Under the pieces are notes generated by a model, which was given only the letters and a program-made list of their open reading frames with translations, did not search any database and had not been told where the DNA came from. A program made the position numbers and the translations under genes. Positions 53,400 through 64,000 of a stretch of DNA of 64,000 bases are shown piece after piece. The stretch comes from Chionoecetes opilio (Eukaryota > Arthropoda > Malacostraca > Decapoda > Majidae), in assembly GCA_016584305.1 (NCBI GenBank), contig JACEEZ010017961.1:153501-217500 (forward strand). The letters are read 5' to 3'. Position 1 is the first letter of the stretch. Each line of letters starts with the position of its first letter.

Positions 53400-55183
53400 G
53401 AAAGAATGAAGGACTCGGAAGCAGTTCTAAAGCTGAACTCTTCGCTCAAACATTTGCTAAAAATTCCACTCTGGCTGATGAAGGGCTTGTCCTCCTTCTC
53501 CTCCACCCTCTGACTATATTATGCCTGTCATTAAGATCCTTCGGAATGATGTTTTCTTTGCCCTTTCTGGCCTAGATCCTCGGAAGGCTTACGGTCCTAA
53601 CGGAGTCCCTCCTATTGTTTTCAAAAACTGTGCTTCTGTGCTTGCACCTTGCCTGGTCAAACTTTTCCGTCTTTGTCTATCTACTTCCACCTTTCCTTCT
53701 TGCTGGAAGTTTGCTCACATCCAACCTGTTCCTAAGAAGGGTGACCGTTCTAATCCTTCAAACTACCGTCCTATAGCTTTGACTTCCTGCCTTTCTAAAG
53801 TTTTTGAATCTATACTTAATAAGAAGATTCTTAAGCATCTATCTGCTCACAATCTTCTATCTGATCGTCAGTACGGATTCCGTAAAGGGCGATCTACTGG
53901 CGATCTTCTAGCTTTCCTAACTGAATCTTGGTCATCCTCTTTTAGGGCTTTCGGTGAAACTTTTGCTGTTGCCCTTGACATATCAAAAGCTTTTGATAGA
54001 GTCTGGCACAAATCTTTAATTTCCAAACTACCCTCATTCGGTTTATATCCTTCTCTCTGTACCTTCATTTTAAGTTTCCTTTCAAACTGTTCTATTGCAG
54101 CTACTGTAGACGGACATTGTTCTTCTCCTAAATCTATCAATAGTGGTGTTCCCCAAGGTTCTGTCCTATCACCCACTCTCTTTCTATTATTTATTAATGA
54201 TCTTCTAAGTCTAACTCAAAGCCCTATCCACTCCTACGCTGATGATTCTACCCTGCATTTTTCAACGTCGTTTATTAGACGTCCAACTCAACAGGAACTA
54301 AGTGATTCACGGAGAGATGCTACCGAGCGCCTAACTTCTGATCTTTCTATAATTTCTGATTGGGGCAAAGCAAACCTTGTTTTGTTCAATGCCTCAAAAA
54401 CCCAATTTCTTCACGTATCTACTCGACAAAACCTACCAGATAACTATCCCCTCTTCTTCAATGACACTCAACTGTCTCCTTCTTCTACAATGAACATTCT
54501 AGGACTATCCTTTACTAAAAATCTGAACTGGAAATCTCACATCTCATCTCTTGTTAAAACAGCTTCTAAGAAGTTAGGTGTGCTGTGGCGTCTGCGTCCT
54601 TTTTTTTCTCCCTCCCAATTGCTTGCTCTCTACAGGGGCCTTATCCGCCCATGTATGGAGTATGTCTCACATGTTTGGGGAGGATCCACTCATACAGCTC
54701 TCCTAAACAGGGTTGAGTCAAAAGCTTTTTGTCTCATCAACTCCTCTCCTCTGACTGACTGTCTTCAATCTTTAAATCACCGCCGCAATGTTGCTTCTCT
54801 TGCTCTCTTCTACCGTTATTTTCATGCTCACTGCTCTTCTGAACTTGCTAACTGCATGCCTCCCCCACTCCCGCGGCCTTGCTGCACAAGACTTTCTACT
54901 CATTCTCATCCCTATTCTGTCCATCTTCCTAATGCAAGAGTTAATCAGTATCCACTCTTTCATCCCTTTCACTGGTAAACTCTGGAACTCTCTTCCTGTT
55001 TCTATTTTTCCATTTTCCTATGACTTAAATCTTTTCAAAAGAAGAGTAACAAGACACCTCCCGAACTAAATTGGCCTACCCCTCTGTTTTTATTTTATTC
55101 TCTTACTGTCTTCTTTATAGGGACTGGCAACTAAGTTAGCTTTGTGTTACCCATTTTTGTTGTGCCCTTGGAAAAAAAAAAAA
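53400..55183 (+). mobile_element. LINE family J copy J2, 5'-truncated, with poly-A
   Basis: Jockey-superfamily-like LINE from shortly before the reverse transcriptase to its 3' end, closing with A(12) at 55172-55183. Inserted in hAT element Q. Related copies: 46010-46862, 49481-50345 and 34605-34832. Confidence 0.85.
53521..54978 (+). CDS. Reverse transcriptase of LINE J2 (485-residue open frame, incomplete gene)
   Basis: The longest open frame in the window. In order: VIKILRNDVFFALSGLDPRK, QPVPKKGDRSNPSNYRPIAL, ALDISKAFDRVWHKSLISKL (first catalytic Asp), NSGVPQGSVLSPTLFLLFIN, and HSYADDSTLHF with the YADD catalytic pair (about 54235-54265), then the thumb and C-terminal domain. The upstream endonuclease is absent, and a frame change near 53505 separates it from the preceding linker. 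The last residues before TAA 54976-54978 are out of frame with the family's usual C-terminus, which continues in another frame to about 55066. Domains would support RNA-templated DNA synthesis, but the gene is 5'-truncated and has no promoter. Confidence 0.85.
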   Translation: MPVIKILRNDVFFALSGLDPRKAYGPNGVPPIVFKNCASVLAPCLVKLFRLCLSTSTFPSCWKFAHIQPVPKKGDRSNPSNYRPIALTSCLSKVFESILNKKILKHLSAHNLLSDRQYGFRKGRSTGDLLAFLTESWSSSFRAFGETFAVALDISKAFDRVWHKSLISKLPSFGLYPSLCTFILSFLSNCSIAATVDGHCSSPKSINSGVPQGSVLSPTLFLLFINDLLSLTQSPIHSYADDSTLHFSTSFIRRPTQQELSDSRRDATERLTSDLSIISDWGKANLVLFNASKTQFLHVSTRQNLPDNYPLFFNDTQLSPSSTMNILGLSFTKNLNWKSHISSLVKTASKKLGVLWRLRPFFSPSQLLALYRGLIRPCMEYVSHVWGGSTHTALLNRVESKAFCLINSSPLTDCLQSLNHRRNVASLALFYRYFHAHCSSELANCMPPPLPRPCCTRLSTHSHPYSVHLPNARVNQYPLFHPFHW

Positions 55184-55470
55184 TTGCGTATACAGGTCCT
55201 TGGAGAGGGGGAGGGGGGCACAGGGGTGAATCCACGATTATTTTAAGGTGGGTTTGGGTAAGCGAAGTGAGCCTCTACAGATGGGGGTCTGAGGAGGGCC
55301 CTGGAGGGATCAGTAATTTGTTTGAATATCAAGCAATTTTATGGGTATTTTGAGGCCTTAGAAGGGATATATTGCACTAATTCTATATTCAGTGGCAAAG
55401 TAATTTTGATTCCTTTGGGACAAAAGGTTGCCATGACTGAGTGCCCTTCCCCCCTCATATACGCCACTGC
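55184..55470. mobile_element. Possible small element with GCGTATA ends
   Basis: TTGCGTATACAGGTCC at 55184 and ATATACGCCACTGC at 55457-55470 are partly inverse. The interior is G-rich on the left and C-rich on the right. No clear target duplication. It lies between J2 and the right end of Q. Confidence 0.35.
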
Positions 55471-55707
55471 TTGGAGGGGAGAGAGGCGGGCGAACACACA
55501 CACACACAAACATACACACATAACTCTCCCTCCACAGTTGCTTGAATTTACGTTAATTTCACGTATTACTTATTGTGGTGAATAATCCGGCATTACAATA
55601 ATAAAAAATTGCAATGTGTTTCGGAGGCCCTCCACCGAACCCCTTAGACTGGCTCACCGAACCCCTAGGGTTCGATCGAACCCAGGTTAAGAACCATTGT
55701 GCTAGTT

Positions 55708-57203
55708 GGTTACTGCACTCTTTCATTATCCAATTCGACACTCCATCTGGACCCGGGGCTTTTCTCACATCTTGACTTTCCATTAGCCTTTTTACTTCTA
55801 TTACGTCTACTTTTATTTTATGTCTTCCATTATATTTTCTTTTGCTATTATATTTTTCGTTTTAAATCCACTTTCTCTTGTAAATACAGTCTGTAAGCAC
55901 TTATTCATTACCTCGGCCTGTTGTAATGCATCTTCATACACTATGCCTTCTACCTTCAGCTTATCTATTCCTTCCTTGTTTTTCATTTTTCCATTAATAT
56001 ATCTATAGAAAAGTTTCGGATTGTTCTTACATTTTCTATTATATTTCTCTCATAGTTACTTTCTTCTTCTCTTCAGATTCTTACATATTCCTTTCTAGTT
56101 GTTTTGTACTTCTCCCAAAGGTTGATACCTCCTTTTTTCCTCCAACTATTCCATGTTTTTTCTCTTTCTAGTCTTGCTAATTCACATTTTCTGTTAAACC
56201 ATTCATTCTTTTTCTTTTCTCTGATAACTATCCTTGGAACATAACTATTTTTTCCTTCTGTGTAAATTCGGATGAACTCATCCCATTTTTTCTGGGTGCT
56301 CGTTGCTGCATGGAAATTACTCCAGTCTGTCTCTCCGAAGAATGTTCTTAATCCGTCAAAGTCTGCTTTTCCATAATTGTATCTTCCTATCTTGTGTTCT
56401 TCTCTTCTCCCCTCTTTTTTGCTATCATTTACTTCAAATTCAATAAGTACATGGTCACTCTTTCCAAGTGGGCACTGATAATTTACTTTACTAATTACTT
56501 CTAGTTCTTTCGTCAATAGTAGATCTAGTCTTGATGGTTCTTCGCTACCTCTGAATCTTGTGTTCTCTTTAATCCACTGAGTCATAATGTTATTCATTAC
56601 CAAATCCAACAATGTACCACCCCATGAGTCTTCTCCACCTTCAGTGTACCATTCTTCCCAGCAAACTTCTTTGCAGTTAAAATCTCCCATCAAAATTATG
56701 TTCTCACAATTTTCCATCGTATTCTTTAAACATTTGCTTGTGTCTCTTATCATGTCTCCATATTCCTCTCTCCCCCAGGAATTTGTCTTAGGTGGAACGT
56801 ATACGATTACTAAGTCTCTTATTCTTCCTTTTTTCATCACCAACTCTACCTTCAACACCTCTGCCATACCTTCTCCTTTTTCCACATTCCCTACTACCAC
56901 ATCCTTCCTTGTTAACACCATTACACCACCTCCCTTTTTCTGATTTCTGTTTCTCCTCCATACATTATATTGACCCTCCCCAACTGGCACATCCTCAGAA
57001 TCACTCAGCTTCGTTTCTACTAAGCCCAATATGTCTGGTTTCTTGGCTCTCAGATAATCGTTTACTTCTGTTAATGTTGACAGTAGCCCATTTATATTTG
57101 TGTACGAAACCCGCCATCCTTTTTCATTTTCCTTTGAACTGTCTTCTCTTACTCTTTCTCTTTTAGATACCACTTCTTCAGTTTTTGGTCCAAAACTCTC
57201 CAA
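55708..57203 (-). pseudogene. CR1-like endonuclease and linker (L2), 376-residue open frame
   Basis: Minus-strand frame 57203-56073 contains SYTNINGLLSTLTEVNDYLR, KPDILGLVETKL (catalytic Glu), MGDFNCKEVCWEEW (Asp/Asn), PSRLDLLLT and GKSDHVLIEFEV (Asp-His), the ordered active-site blocks of an apurinic-type endonuclease that nicks target DNA. It stays open until about 56073, then frame changes lead into the linker at 55708-56070. The start at 57203 is the first in-frame ATG and is probably near the true N-terminus or slightly 3' of it. Confidence 0.85.
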
Positions 57204-57230
57204 TAGAATTTGTGTGTAGAATAGTGTGTG

Positions 57231-57722
57231 TATTTACCTAGTTGTAACATACAGGAAAAGAGCTATGCTCGTACTGTCCCGTCTCCAAATCTACTATTAT
57301 CCTGTTTGCCTTTGAAGTCCTGAATACTTCTTGCATTAATCACTTTTGCATCAAGGTTGTTCCAGGCTTCTATGCTTCTATACGGGAAGCTGTATTTTTT
57401 TATGTCCCTCTTGCATGTTGTCCTTTTCAATTTCTTCTCATGACCTCTTGTACTTCTGTCGTCCCACACAAACAGATCTTCTCTATCAATTTTTTCCAGA
57501 CCCATTGATGCTCTATACACTGCTATAAAATATCCCCTTTCTCTTCTTTTCTCAAGTGTTGGGAGTTTTAGTCTTGCAAGTCTTTTTTCATATGTTAAAT
57601 CTCTCAGGTTTGGAGCCATTTTTGTGGCTGCTCTTTGTATTCTCTCAATCTTCCTTATATCCTTCTTTTTATGTGGTGACCAAATCACTGCCGCATATTC
57701 CAACCTTGGTCGAATCAGCGAT
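57231..57722 (-). pseudogene. CR1-like LINE copy L3, 3' end and C-terminal domain
   Basis: 3' end TATTTACCTAGTTG at 57231, C-terminal reading YRASMGLEKIDREDLFVWDD and RPRLEYAAVIWSPHKKKD. 5'-truncated at 57722 exactly at the start of a (GT)n run. Confidence 0.85.
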
Positions 57723-57903
<181 letters not shown>

Positions 57904-58084
57904 TCCCTTCTGCTATCCAGTGACCTTCGATAAGGCATTTAAAAAGATAAGGAGTTGACACGCCAGGTAGTTTGGGTTGAGTTTTTGAGTGATATTTTTT
58001 GCGCAGAAGTGGTCGTGTCTGTACATATCAATATATTTCTTACTACCCATAAATCATCATCTTTCTCTTTAACGTCAGATATTC

Positions 58085-58680
58085 CTATAATATCTTAAAA
58101 GAGATTAGACAGTCGAATATACGTTTCCAATTCTATCCATTGCCTCAAACTCTTCAATGCCCAATACTGCCATATCCTCTTCAACACACTGCCTCCAAGT
58201 CTTTCTTGGCCTGTGCGGTGGACGGTGTCCTGGCACTTCCACTCCAACAGTTATCCTCAATGCCTCATCACGTTCTTTCCTCTTCACATGCCTAAACCAC
58301 CTCAATCTCCTTACTCTCAGAACTGTACTCAGCTCCTTCAATCCACATCTTCTTGCCACCTCTTCACTGGACACTTCATCTCTCCATGTGATCCATCATA
58401 TACCTCAACATTCTCCGATCACAGCCAACCAACACATCCTCCAACTTCTTCGTCAAAGCCCATGTCTCAGAACCATACAGCAATACTAATCTTATACATG
58501 CTTCAAATACTCTTCCTCTGTTTTTCAGTGGAATACTCTTGTTTATCAGCAGTCCTGCTATCTCTCTCCACTTCATCCATGTAGTTGCTACCCGTGTTCT
58601 TACTGCTCTCTCCACTCCACCCTCGCTGTCTAACATGTTACCAAGATAACAAAACTTTTTTCAATTCTTCTATTACTTCA
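58085..58680 (-). pseudogene. LINE family P C-terminal half, part 1
   Basis: Minus strand from 58636: EGGVERAVRTRVATTWMKWR, RVFEACIRLVLLYGSETWAL (58376-58636) and VLRVRRLRWFRHVKRKERDE then HRPRKTWRQCVEEDM (58105-58374). This is the post-catalytic region and C-terminus of a non-LTR reverse transcriptase. Upstream sequence continues beyond F3 at 59567. Confidence 0.75.
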
Positions 58681-58683
58681 CTA

Positions 58684-59564
58684 CACTACCCTCCCGAGTT
58701 TCGCGATTGCTTTATTCCGAAGGCATAGCGCGAAACTCGCGGATCGCGAAACTCGGGTATTATAAACCCTGTAAAAATGCTTATTAAGTCCGGTGCGAGG
58801 CATAGTACCATTTTTTAAGGCTTATAAAACTTACGTTTTCCCCAAAAAAACCCAGAAAAATACTAATGGTCTTCCAAGACGAATGTTGTAGTACTTCCTC
58901 AGTACTCAGTACCTCAGTGCTTACCTGTTACAAGTATTTCAAATACCATAAGACATTCAAATAAACTATCTGGCCTCACGGTGTGATGTTTGTTCCACGT
59001 CTGAGGCTCGGCAGATTGCCGCCGCCAACAGCGCCATCTATCGTCTGCTATCGATCCCCGGGCGGACCGGAAATAGATGGGCTGTTGTCTTAAAAAAAAG
59101 TTTTTTCGAGCCACTTCCTTGATTTCCTGACATCACCCTGATATCTACAATCTCGTTCAGGACACAACACTGACAACGGCACTGCGTGTTGGCTAGCACC
59201 GACGGTGATGAGTGGTAGTGTGTACTGTGTGGTAAGGCAGCGCGCGACGCCAGCGGTATGAAGACGTATCCCATACGTGTACAAAGTGTATCCCATACGT
59301 GAACGAAGCAGCGCGTGACGCCAGCAGTAGGAAGACGTATCCCATACATGTACGAAATGTATCCCATACGTGTACGAAGTGTATCCCATACGTGAACGAA
59401 GCAGCGCGTGACACCAGCAGTAGGAAGACGTATTCCATATGTGTACAAAGCAGCGCGAAACTCGGGGAGATAATGCGTGAAAGTCGGGATGGTAAGAATT
59501 TAGGACTAGGCGCGAAACTCGAGGATCGCGAAACTCGCATAGCGTGAAACTCGGGAGGGTAGTG
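58684..59564. mobile_element. Family F Tigger-like element, copy F3 (shortest)
   Basis: CACTACCCTCCCGAGTTTCG after TA 58682-58683; the inverse right end is followed by TA 59565-59566. GCGAAACTCG recurs at 58728, 58745, 59455, 59512 and 59528. It holds neither G nor A insertions, so it shows their empty targets. Inside is a tandem of ~50-60-bp units (CCCATACGTG words, 59265-59440). Confidence 0.9.
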
Positions 59565-59566
59565 TA

Positions 59567-59745
59567 TTCACTTCTATAGTTTCTACCTCTTCCTCATCTG
59601 GTGGTCCCCCTCCATTGATTCTTCTTATACACGCTGGACAAACAAACAAAAATAAAACACAAACACAAGAGGACTGAGGACTGAGCCTTGATGCACCCTC
59701 ACGCCTATCTCAAAAGCATCTGATGTTCCTCCAGCTACTCTCACC
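59567..59745 (-). pseudogene. LINE family P, part 2 beyond F3
   Basis: Minus strand continuation of the LINE: ends near the CTATCTCAAAAGCATCTGAT stretch also found in the copy at 27655. Contains a deletion of the reverse transcriptase catalytic region relative to a full element. Confidence 0.6.
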
Positions 59746-60459
59746 CTTATTCATTATTATATTCATACAATATTCATGAAGTAAATAACAAACCACGTGG
59801 TGAGTTATGCCTTGCATCATCAATGGATTCAACTAGATCTATCAAGATCAAGATCCCATAATGACATCACAAGTAAACAAAAAATTGACGCGCTACTCTT
59901 GGGAGAGGGGGGCAGTAGGCGGGACAATTAGTTTGCTTCCATGTGCCCTGAGCCTTTCCTTTTAGGGGAGATGGAGCATGGCCCCGGTGCCCACAACCCC
60001 ATAATTCACCAGTTAGTGATTCAGAGTTGTGGTTGAAAAATAGCATACATACAAAGCCTCCCTCTGCTGACAAGACTCAGCTGCTGCATCAAAACTAGTG
60101 AGTGTTGATTTCTGTGTTTTATTTTGCATTTATTGTACAGGGGTTGGGGGGGAGAAGGAGAATTCGGATAAGCCGTAATATTCCATAAGTCGGAAAGGGC
60201 TGGAGCACCTATTGTTCCGACTTATGGAAGTTTTACTGCATTCAAAATAAGGAAATGCATGTCCATCATCTATGATAATAATACTACCATATAAAGAAAA
60301 AGAAACCTAAATATACATTCTGCTGACCATTCTTAAATCACAACATAACACCATGACATACTCTTGGGCAGATCCTCTAACCATACTAAGTCAATACATA
60401 ATATAAGTAATATTTCAGTCTCCTCCATGATCCAGTATTCCATCCATTCATGTACCTAC
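59746..60459. other. No gene; right end of another pogo-like family near 60150-60239
   Basis: The inverse of CAGTAAAACTTCCATAAGTC ends at 60238, and CTTATGGAA/CCATAAGTCGGAA words recur at 60165-60230, as in other pogo-like ends. The left terminus was not found. The remainder is AT-rich intron sequence. Confidence 0.5.
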
Positions 60460-60612
60460 CTGCTCCAGCTGTCTTTTGAGTGTATTGATCAGTGTGTCTT
60501 TCTCTCCTACAGCCTCCAGTGCTGCATCTCGCTCTCCTGAAAGGTGGCTGTTAGTCTCCTTTGCTTTGGCCAACTCCACCTCCTGCTCCTCCACTTGTTG
60601 CTTCACTGTGTT
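60460..60612 (-). CDS. Host gene exon 1 (most upstream seen): coiled coil
   Basis: Minus strand. Acceptor CATTTATGTGTCCTTCAG, donor GAGCAG|GTAGGT. Length 153 bp, exactly 51 codons (phase 0/0). The peptide runs NTVKQQVEEQEVELAKAKET, then HLSGERDAALEAVGEKDTLI and NTLKRQLEQ: very rich in Glu, Lys, Gln with Leu/Val/Ala in heptad-like spacing, a typical coiled coil. Both splice sites are near consensus. Exons 2-5 continue in phase. The coiled coil followed by a Pro/Gln-rich tail is reminiscent of Golgi membrane coiled-coil proteins (GOLIM4/GOLM type), but many other proteins look like this. Upstream exons are beyond the window or unrecognised. Confidence 0.75.
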
Positions 60613-61351
<739 letters not shown>

Positions 61352-61353
61352 TA

Positions 61354-62092
61354 CAGGCAGGTCCCGTTATACGAGCATTCGGTATACGAGAATCCGATGA
61401 TACGAGATGTGTAAGTTAGGGTCTATTTTCAATATACGAGATCGAAAATCCAATGATAAGACATTCAAACTGGGGTGAGTAAAATTATCAAGTTCAAAAT
61501 GCGCGCCCTATACCACTCCTGGCTGGACAAAGGGGATTTGGTTGACCAGTAGAGTCACCCTAGCAAGCTTGACTGAAGGTAATTAAGCATATGCCGGTCT
61601 ACAATTAGGGTAATAAGCAGGTGTACATGCCAAACTTGGGTACCGCAGTAAGGATCCCAGCAAGGCGGCCACCTAGGGTATAAGATAGGCGGGCCTGACC
61701 TTTAGGGGTATACCCTAGCAGGTGCTGCCCCAATATTAGAGACTGCTGACACTCCCTTCTCTTGTAATCACGCGGTGTCCCCTACATCACGCTTTGGTTG
61801 GTTATGCATGTTTAATGTGTAATTAAGTGTTCAGTATGATATTTTGGTGTGCATTTTCGGTTTAGAGTGCTTTTTGCCCAAATATGGTAGTACAGTGTGG
61901 GTAATATAGACGCGTGTTTTGTTGTTTAGCAAATAGTTTTTTTGCTTGTAAAACATGTTTTGTTGTTGTTTTTTTAATTTTGTGGGGTCCTGGAACCAAA
62001 CTTATTTTACAGTTATGTGTTTGCGTTATACAGATTTCGCTTTCGAGTATGCTAGGTGGAATCCTAACTGCTCGTGATCTTCGGTGCTTCTG
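61354..62092 (+). mobile_element. Family A element, copy A8 (degenerate)
   Basis: CAGGCAGGTCCCGTTATACG after TA 61352-61353; the right end CTTCGGTGCTTCTG is degraded. Internal sequence follows the family but with dozens of one-base deletions, unlike the other copies. Confidence 0.8.
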
Positions 62093-62179
62093 TTATATAT
62101 TGATAGTATTAATATCAAACTATATATTAATTATTATGTATTCGTATATATATTTTTATATATATATACTAATTATTAT

Positions 62180-62182
62180 CGA

Positions 62183-62226
<44 letters not shown>
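62180..62226. repeat. (TA)n microsatellite
   Basis: TA run between copies A8 and A9. Confidence 0.9.
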
Positions 62227-62230
<4 letters not shown>

Positions 62231-62972
62231 ATGGTCAAGATACAAGCAGGGGGTTTCCCACCGAGCATACCGTAAGCGAAATCCTCGTAAACGAAACAAC
62301 AAACATAAATCGTAAAATATAGGTTTGGTTCCAGGACCATCAATTTAAAAAAAACGTGTTTTTCAAGCTAAAATAAACTATAGCAAACACAATAAACACA
62401 CAGCGTCTATATTACCCACACTGTACTACCTATTCTGTAGAAAAAGCATTCTGAAAGAGAAAATAGCACACAAAATAACATACCTGCACATTAATTAAAC
62501 ATAAAACATGCATAACAAGCAAAAAAGACGTTGTACGTATTGTAGGGGACCCTGCGTGATACAAACGAGGGTAGGTAGAGGTCCCAAGATTGGGGCAGCA
62601 CACCTGGCTAATTATGGCCATATGCTTAATTACCCTTCAGGTCACGCCTTGCTAGGGGTGACTTGACTGTGGTCCCAAGGTTGGAGCCGCACACCTGGAT
62701 AATTACCACTAAATGTCAGGCCGCACCATATGCTTAATTACCCTTCAGGTCACGGCTTGCTCGGGGTGACCTGACTGGGGTCAACCAAATCCCCCTTTGT
62801 CCAGACTGGGAGTGGTAGGGTGAGTATTTTGAACTTGATGATTTTACTCACCCCAGTTTGAATGTCGTAGCATTGGATTTTCGATCTCGTATATTGAAAA
62901 TAGACCCTAATTTACACATCTCATATCATCGGATTCTTGTATACCGAATGCTCGTATAACGGGACCTCCCTG
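62227..62972 (-). mobile_element. Family A element, copy A9
   Basis: Left end degraded (AGGATGGTCAAGATACAAGC), right end intact GGGACCTCCCTG before TA 62973-62974. Two 107-bp units, the first shortened. Most decay is confined to the end facing the (TA)n run. Confidence 0.85.
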
Positions 62973-62974
62973 TA

Positions 62975-63398
62975 TACGTAATGTATATACTTGAAAGCAT
63001 GAAAATATAGAGGGAACCTGAAAAGTACAACAAATGCAAATCTGATATTTACAAGCAAGACAGACATGAATCAAATTCAATGAGCTCAGATCCAAACATT
63101 AGAAATTGTATCTGAGAGGTGCCTGACTGCCTGAGGTACAAAGAAAATTGATGGTGATGGTAAAACGTATATGAAAGGAACTATAAGGTAAGCATATATA
63201 AAAGGTATTATGAAGAGGTGAAGATTAAAGCAGGATATACAATTTGATTATGTAGGTGAAAAAGGGAGGATGCTTAAAAATTTGTACAAACTGCAAGATG
63301 GCACGTGTGGATTTCGGATGGTTTCGGAGTGGGTGGATCAGTGAAGTAATGATTACTGATAGGCTTTGGCCTTGCAGAGAGATATGATTAGAATGAAT
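62975..63398. other. No feature seen
   Basis: A-rich spacer before the RTE-like LINE. Confidence 0.4.
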
Positions 63399-64000
63399 GA
63401 GTCAATCAATCATTGAAGTCAAACGCCAAGGGGCGTGTCGCCTCGCCCAAGTTATGACGCCACTCCCGGGGGTCATCACGCGCGAGTCCCCATACAGGCA
63501 CCCTTCCCATACCAAGCAACTCTAGGCAGGAAATATCAACTTGTCCCAAGCATGAGCCTTGTGGGCGTCCCCTCGGCCTCCGCTTCCAGATTGTCTCTTA
63601 CAGATACAACCCGGTGGAAAAGATCAGTTTCAAGATAACGTGCCACATGCCCATATAGCCAAAGTTGGCGCTGATGAACTTGGCAGGTAACAGGCCTCGA
63701 TTCAGTTTCACTGTGCAATCACTGATTTGACACACAATCATCCCAGAGATACTCCATGATTCTGTGAAGATACTTATTACCAAAGGCATCAATTTGCCTC
63801 TTCAAGTCGCTATTTAGTGTCCATGTCTCACATGAGACCTCAAGTCCGAAAGGCTTTGCCTCCTCGTGCAGCGCCTCGAGAGCCATCACCAAAACCTCTA
63901 GCGACTCAACAAAGATTACTGCATCATCGGCAAAAACAAGATCAGTGATCTTGGTATTGCCGAGGGTGGTTCCACAATCACTTAGGTCCACAACTTTGCC
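63399..64000 (-). pseudogene. RTE-like LINE, second copy (continues beyond the window)
   Basis: Minus strand, 3' tail TCAATCAATCATT at 63399. C-terminal reading RHVARYLETD-like (63536-63718) and, at 63719-63991, KITDLVFADDAVIFVESLEV with the catalytic FADD. Relative to 10254-12110 it lacks about 285 bp: the sequence corresponding to 10682-10965 is missing at 63830. Confidence 0.85.

Larger units (their letters stand above)
53172..55699. mobile_element. hAT-like element Q, holding LINE J2
   Basis: Left end CAGTGGTTCTTAACCTTTTC; right end GGTTAAGAACCATTG. Target duplication TGCTAGTA (53164-53171) versus TGCTAGTT (55700-55707), 7 of 8 identical. The uninterrupted target is in L1b at about 18059-18068. 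CCGAACCCC words recur at both ends. No hAT transposase; without its insertions it is about 0.5 kb. Confidence 0.85.
51942..57215 (-). mobile_element. CR1-like LINE copy L2, split by hAT-like element Q
   Basis: Minus strand. Low-coordinate part (51942-53163): C-terminal region and reverse transcriptase; high-coordinate part (55708-57215): linker and endonuclease. Both join at the 8-bp target duplication of Q. The 3' terminal ~100 bp are missing at 51942. It is the most complete CR1 in the window. Confidence 0.85.

Noticed and set aside
53868..54176. Minus-strand frame within LINE J2
   Set aside because: Antisense shadow of the reverse transcriptase.

Overview
This is eukaryotic, non-coding-rich DNA, most likely from an arthropod and probably a decapod crustacean. 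The reasons are the combination of CR1-, Jockey- and RTE-like LINEs, a tRNA-derived SINE, very many pogo/Tigger-type TA-flanked DNA transposons, and long (GT)n, (TA)n and (GGT)n runs. The species call is inference; nothing in the sequence proves it. There are no bacterial-style operons. Most open reading frames are decayed transposon genes or read-through of simple repeats.

Host gene. Five short stretches on the minus strand (60612-60460, 48316-48223, 38848-38687, 29211-29107, 12901-12779) each have an acceptor AG, an open frame and a donor GT, and their intron phases chain without conflict (0/0, 0/1, 1/1, 1/1, 1/1). Together they give about 212 residues: a coiled coil followed by a Pro/Gln/Ala-rich segment. 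I read this as the middle of one host gene spanning at least 47.8 kb, whose introns are almost wholly transposons. Two further exon-like pieces lie on the plus strand at 50586-50654 and 50760-50888.

Layout. 1-971: copy A1 of the dominant small transposon (family A, nine copies). 1068-4079: decayed gypsy/errantivirus-like integrase end plus envelope-like gene, the latter broken by a TA-flanked element. 4552-10035: a composite with ~245-bp inverted arms holding a broken multidomain gene (transposase-like part, nuclease-like part, Cys-rich CXC tail), itself split by a 2.56-kb transposon. 10060-12375: a SINE split by an RTE-like LINE with an 11-bp target duplication. 12376-14041: exon and AT-rich DNA. 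14045-20190: two DNA-transposon fragments and CR1 LINEs carrying copies A2 and A3. 20231-24781: element O containing a 770-bp (GGT)n block, element B and copy A4. 24893-26173: element D1 with a SINE ending in about 100 A. 26256-28850: copy A5, a Tc1-type helix-turn-helix remnant and a LINE. 29309-32940: element G3 > E1 > M, where M is a foldback transposon with 861-bp inverted arms. 33776-38206: nest H > F1 > G2 > A6 and E2. 40130-44900: SINE, LINE ends, and a satellite split by F2 (which holds A7). 45199-48057: K1 with a 30-bp minisatellite, a Jockey-like LINE, and a 17-bp minisatellite. 49045-50345: 26-bp minisatellite and a LINE. 51942-57722: CR1 LINEs, one split by a hAT element that carries a nearly intact Jockey-like reverse transcriptase. 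58085-59745: LINE split by F3. 61354-62972: two degraded A copies. 63399-64000: second RTE-like LINE, running off the window.

The elements interact mainly by insertion into one another. Because many families are present more than once, several insertions can be compared with an uninterrupted relative in the same window, which fixes the TA target duplication and the order of arrival. All coordinates for element ends come from reading the terminal repeats by eye; identities were not computed.
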